From the NCBI RefSeq assembly GCF_025398735.1, contig NZ_CP104694.1, forward strand, positions 1,699,001-1,763,000: a stretch of 64,000 nucleotides of DNA, read 5' to 3'. Below the pieces are notes generated by a model. The model searched no databases, was not told the origin of the DNA, and saw only the letters and a list, made by a program, of their open reading frames with translations. This DNA comes from Tahibacter amnicola. Its GTDB lineage: Bacteria; Pseudomonadota; Gammaproteobacteria; Xanthomonadales; Rhodanobacteraceae. The position numbers and the translations under genes were made by a program. Below, piece after piece: positions 60,717 to 64,000 of this stretch (position 1 is the first letter of the stretch; each line of letters starts with the position of its first letter).

Positions 60717-62921
60717 ATGAAGCGCACGCCGTTGTGTCTTGCCATCGCCAGCCTGATGGCCTTGTCGGTCGTCCAGGCCACTGAATCTCCCGCGGATGAC
60801 GCGCAGACGGCCCAGGCACGGGATGACGCCGGCGGTATCGACCCCGCGCGTCTGGACGAGGTCACCGTCACGGCGCGCAAGCGCGAGGAAACCCTGCAGG
60901 ACGTACCGATCTCCGTCACCGCCTTCACCGCCCAGGCGCTGGAAAAGCTCAACGTTTCCGATATCAGCGACCTTGCGGGAAAAGTCCCCAACCTCACCAT
61001 CTACGCCGCACGCGGATCGAACTCGACACTGACCGCCTATATCCGCGGTATCGGGCAATCCGATCCCCTGTGGGGCTTTGAGCCCGGCGTCGGCATCTAC
61101 CTCGATGACGTGTACATCGCGCGTCCGCAGGGCGCTCTGCTGGACGTGTTCGATGTGGAGCGCATCGAAGTGCTGCGCGGGCCCCAGGGCACGCTGTACG
61201 GCAAGAACACCGTCGGCGGTGCCCTCAAGTACATCTCCCGACCATTGCCGGCGGAGACGGAAGGTTTCGCATCCGTCACGGTGGGCAACTACGCCCAGCG
61301 CGATATCAAGGCGGCCATCGGTGGCGGCAGCGACGATGCACGCTGGCGCGGTCGGATTGCATTGGCCTCGCTCGATCGCGATGGTTTTGGCGAAAACCGG
61401 GTCACTGGCGAGGACGTCAGCGACAAGGACACCGTTGCGCTGCGCGGGAGCATCGGCTTCTTTCCCAATGACCATTTCAATGCCCAGCTCGCGTTCGATG
61501 GCGTGAACGATCACTCGAACGTGCGCGGCGCGAAACGGCTGGCCGTCAACCGGTTCGACCCCTCCGCGACGCCGCCCAATGCCAGCAACTACGACGTGCA
61601 GAGCGGCATGCCCAATGTCAACGAAACCGAGACGCGCGGACAATCCCTGACGCTCAACCTCGTGCCGGGCGGTGATTTCACCTTCAAGTCGGTGACGGCA
61701 TACCGGAAATCCGACACGGCGACCAATATCGACTTCGACACGCTGCAGGCCAGGATCACCGACGTCAGGGCCTACTACGACGATGATCAGCTCACCCAGG
61801 AGTTCCAGCTCAACTACGATGCGGCGGGCGCTTTTCACGGCGTAGCGGGTCTGTTCCTGTTCCGTGGCGAAGCCAGTGGCCTGGTTCTCAACAATTTCCT
61901 CAATGCCTCGTTCGGCTCCACCTCCGGTACGGTCGAGACGGACAGCCTCGCGCTCTACGCCGATGGCACCTATCAGTTCAACGAGGCCTTCAGCGTGAGC
62001 GGCGGCATCCGCTACACCCGCGAGGAAAAGACCGCCGACGTGCTCAATCGCACCTTCACCGATGCCACCTTCGCCACGCCAGTGGCGACGACGGCGGATT
62101 TCAAGGATTCGGTCAGCACGAACAACGTGTCGCCAAGGATCTCGCTCGACTATCACGTCACGCCGGATGTCCTGCTGTATGCCTCGGCGTCGCGCGGCTT
62201 CAAATCCGGCGGCTTCAATATCCGCGCCAATGTTGCTGCTGCGCCGGACTCGGCACGCCCGTTCAAGGACGAGCAGGTCGATGCCTTCGAGATCGGCAAC
62301 AAGCTGGCGCTGATGGACGGCCGTTTCCATGTCAACACCGCGCTGTTCCACAACACGTACCGGGACATCCAGCTGTCGGTGTTCACCTCCTACACCCTGC
62401 CCAACGGTACCCAGGGATTTTTCGGCGATTTCACCAATGCCGGGCGCGCCACCGTGAACGGTGCAGAAGTGGAATTCGCCTTCAAGCCCGATGTGCACTG
62501 GACCTTCAGCGGCAACCTGGCCTTCCTTGATCCCGAGTACGACGAGTACATCGACCGCGGGGTCAACATTGCCTCGCGGCAGCGCTTCACGAATGCACCG
62601 GCTTTCCAGGGCGGGCTTAACGTCGAGTACACCACGGACTTGGGCGCCGGCGCATTGACCGCGCGCGTGGGCTACCGCCACCAGACCAAGGTGGTTCCGA
62701 CGACCGATCTGTCGACGGCGATCGCCCAGGACGAGTACGGCCTGCTCGACGCGGCGATCGTATGGGACACCGGCACGGCGTGGAATCTCGCCCTGCGCGG
62801 CACGAACCTGACAGATCGCTCCTACCGTACGACGGGATACAACATTCCGGCGCTGGGTATCCTGACCGGCTTCTACGGGCCGCCGCGGCAGGTTTCTGTG
62901 ACGGCGACCTACGCGTTCTGA
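60717..62921 (+). CDS. TonB-dependent receptor
   Basis: The 734-residue outer-membrane protein has a signal peptide, a TonB box (L-D-E-V-T-V-T-A-R-K-R), a plug domain (D-V-P-I-S-V-T-A-F, R-G-I-G-Q, E-R-I-E-V-L-R-G-P-Q-G-T-L-Y-G-K-N-T-V-G-G) and a 22-strand barrel that ends with the aromatic Phe of V-T-A-T-Y-A-F. The plug wording places it with Caulobacter- and Xanthomonas-type receptors for carbohydrates or aromatic compounds, not siderophores in particular. ATG 60717 is preceded by GAGGGAATC. It is divergent from the GntP permease. Confidence 0.95.
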   Translation: MKRTPLCLAIASLMALSVVQATESPADDAQTAQARDDAGGIDPARLDEVTVTARKREETLQDVPISVTAFTAQALEKLNVSDISDLAGKVPNLTIYAARGSNSTLTAYIRGIGQSDPLWGFEPGVGIYLDDVYIARPQGALLDVFDVERIEVLRGPQGTLYGKNTVGGALKYISRPLPAETEGFASVTVGNYAQRDIKAAIGGGSDDARWRGRIALASLDRDGFGENRVTGEDVSDKDTVALRGSIGFFPNDHFNAQLAFDGVNDHSNVRGAKRLAVNRFDPSATPPNASNYDVQSGMPNVNETETRGQSLTLNLVPGGDFTFKSVTAYRKSDTATNIDFDTLQARITDVRAYYDDDQLTQEFQLNYDAAGAFHGVAGLFLFRGEASGLVLNNFLNASFGSTSGTVETDSLALYADGTYQFNEAFSVSGGIRYTREEKTADVLNRTFTDATFATPVATTADFKDSVSTNNVSPRISLDYHVTPDVLLYASASRGFKSGGFNIRANVAAAPDSARPFKDEQVDAFEIGNKLALMDGRFHVNTALFHNTYRDIQLSVFTSYTLPNGTQGFFGDFTNAGRATVNGAEVEFAFKPDVHWTFSGNLAFLDPEYDEYIDRGVNIASRQRFTNAPAFQGGLNVEYTTDLGAGALTARVGYRHQTKVVPTTDLSTAIAQDEYGLLDAAIVWDTGTAWNLALRGTNLTDRSYRTTGYNIPALGILTGFYGPPRQVSVTATYAF

Positions 62922-63060
62922 GGGGCGGACCGGTGATCCGGTTCAAGGGGGATATTCGGTATGCTGCGTCACGGAGTTCCCTCTGCAACCGAAGTCCGGA
63001 TGTGCCTGCCATGGCCAGCATTACACGACGGATGCCCTTGCTGCGTACCTTGTCCGGGTG

Positions 63061-64000
63061 ATGCCCTCTAAAGCGATCGTCATCGCCGCCGGCCTGATCT
63101 GGCTCGGCGGCCTCTTCGCCGTTGCGCTCTGGGGCGAGCGGCGCGGCGATCGGTTATCGCGCCAGTGGCCCTGGATCTACGGATTGTCCCTGGCGGTGTA
63201 CTGCACCTCGTGGACGTTCTACGGCACCGTCACGCAGGCGGCGCAGTCCGGCTGGTGGCTGCCGCCGACCTTTGTGGGTTCGATCCTGCTCTACGTGTTC
63301 GCGATCGGCGTGCTGGAAAAGCTGGTCGCGATCGCGCGCGAGTACAACGCCAGCTCCATTGCCGACCTCGTGGCCGCGCGGCTGGGACGCAGCAGCAGCG
63401 TGGCGGCGATCGTCACGGCGGTGGCGGTGCTGGGCATCGTTCCCTACATCGCCCTGCAGCTCAAAGCCGTGGCCATGAGCTATTCCATCCTGACCCAGGG
63501 CGGCGCGCCGCCTGGCCCCGCCTGGCAGGACAGCGCGCTGTGGGTGGCGCTGGTGATGGCGCTGTTCGCGATCCTGTTTGGCACGCGTCGTGTCTCGGCG
63601 GCGGAACACAATCGCGGGCTGGTTCTGGCGATGGCCTTCGAGGCCGTGCTCAAGCTGGTGGCGATGCTGGCGCTGTTGTGGGTGATTCCGCAGGTGCCCG
63701 CAGCCAGCGGCGTGGCACCCGGCACGCAGGGGGACGGCAGCCTGGTGGGGCTGGTCATTCTGGGGGCGCTGGCCATGTTCACGCTGCCGCACCAGTTCCA
63801 CGTCGGCGTGGTGGAGTGCCGCCAGGTACAGCACCTGGCGACGGCACGCTGGCTGTTTCCGCTGTACATGGTGCTGATCGCCGTGCCGATCCTGCCGTTG
63901 GCCCGGGCCGGCGAATCACTGCTGGCTGCGCGCGGCGTGCCGTCTGACCTGTATGTTCTGGCCCTGCCGATGGCGACCGGCCACGACAGCCTGGCCCTGC
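63061..64000 (+). CDS. CbrA-like symporter-coupled sensor kinase, 3' end outside window
   Basis: The frame starts at ATG 63061 and runs off the right edge after 313 codons. It has at least seven membrane helices of the sodium:solute symporter (SSSF) fold, including S-L-A-V-Y-C-T-S-W-T-F-Y-G-T-V, N-A-S-S-I-A-D-L-V-A-A-R-L-G and G-A-L-A-M-F-T-L-P-H-Q-F-H. These signatures are those of the N-terminal half of CbrA-like proteins, where a transporter-like domain is fused to PAS, kinase and sometimes receiver domains. CbrA controls carbon-nitrogen balance and histidine use in pseudomonads. The kinase half is not seen, so it could also be a plain transporter. Confidence 0.82.
   Translation, partial: MPSKAIVIAAGLIWLGGLFAVALWGERRGDRLSRQWPWIYGLSLAVYCTSWTFYGTVTQAAQSGWWLPPTFVGSILLYVFAIGVLEKLVAIAREYNASSIADLVAARLGRSSSVAAIVTAVAVLGIVPYIALQLKAVAMSYSILTQGGAPPGPAWQDSALWVALVMALFAILFGTRRVSAAEHNRGLVLAMAFEAVLKLVAMLALLWVIPQVPAASGVAPGTQGDGSLVGLVILGALAMFTLPHQFHVGVVECRQVQHLATARWLFPLYMVLIAVPILPLARAGESLLAARGVPSDLYVLALPMATGHDSLAL

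Noticed and set aside
1..64000. CRISPR array, prophage, insertion sequence or toxin-antitoxin locus
   Set aside because: No regular short repeats, integrase, transposase, phage structural gene or recognisable toxin-antitoxin pair was seen.

Overview
The window is a GC-rich (roughly two thirds G+C) bacterial chromosome segment. It most likely comes from a gammaproteobacterium of the Lysobacterales/Xanthomonadales, and probably from the Rhodanobacteraceae side of that order. This is an inference from gene content: a DUF6491-type protein, 'GLWW..SGWG' secreted proteins, a purN-purM / DUF2066 / hda neighbourhood, a CbrA-like symporter-kinase, and several secreted proteins ending in a D-x-(I/L)-F-x-(N/D)-G-F-like tail. 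No phage, insertion sequence, integrase or CRISPR array was seen. Genes are dense and mostly housekeeping or secreted-protein genes.

Layout, left half. 1-4.7 kb: an HNH nuclease cut by the window edge, a secreted beta-helix protein, a GNAT acetyltransferase, and a lipoprotein/acyl-CoA dehydrogenase operon preceded by a perfect palindrome that fits the PsrA fatty-acid repressor box. 4.8-14.3 kb: a secreted M64 peptidase, recQ, DUF1428 and flavodoxin genes, a membrane protein, and an overlapping helicase-exonuclease pair that looks like MrfA-MrfB (mitomycin-type excision repair). 14.4-19.5 kb: a damaged delta-60-repeat gene, then a hydroxylase / Tat-exported GMC oxidoreductase / secreted protein operon followed by an AraC regulator. 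19.5-25.6 kb: three secreted-protein genes in one minus-strand run (heparinase-like, PQQ-type dehydrogenase, and a frameshifted third gene), all with the same C-terminal tail, divergent from an ECF sigma factor gene. 26-33 kb: a large propeller-type sensor kinase without a partner regulator, two tandem paralogous secreted proteins, and a 'SGWG' protein.

Layout, right half. 33.1-35.7 kb: a lower-GC patch of three unknown genes ending at tRNA-Phe(GAA), with a nested inverted repeat at its left side. 35.8-38.6 kb: a BlaI-type repressor and an M56 (BlaR1-like) membrane protease whose periplasmic part is replaced by tandem helical repeats, with an exact BlaI-type operator upstream. 38.7-41.7 kb: DUF6491, FAD monooxygenase, yggX and a two-domain SnoaL-like lipoprotein. 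41.8-47.4 kb: purN-purM divergent from DUF2066, CDP-alcohol phosphatidyltransferase, an AI-2E/PerM transporter and hda. 47.4-56.1 kb: S8 protease, ComEA-like protein, M20 dipeptidase, PAP2 phosphatase, a NarL-type two-component pair, a secreted protein and a SnoaL-like protein. 56.2-64 kb: a SET-domain methyltransferase, an unknown two-domain protein, a membrane-anchored EEP phosphatase, a GntP permease divergent from a TonB receptor, and the start of a CbrA-like kinase cut by the right edge.

The signals most worth following are the shared C-terminal tail on otherwise unrelated exported proteins, the repeat-bearing M56 sensor with its operator, the MrfAB pair outside Firmicutes, and structured intergenic RNA candidates upstream of strong intrinsic terminators (near 49.0 and 29.6 kb).
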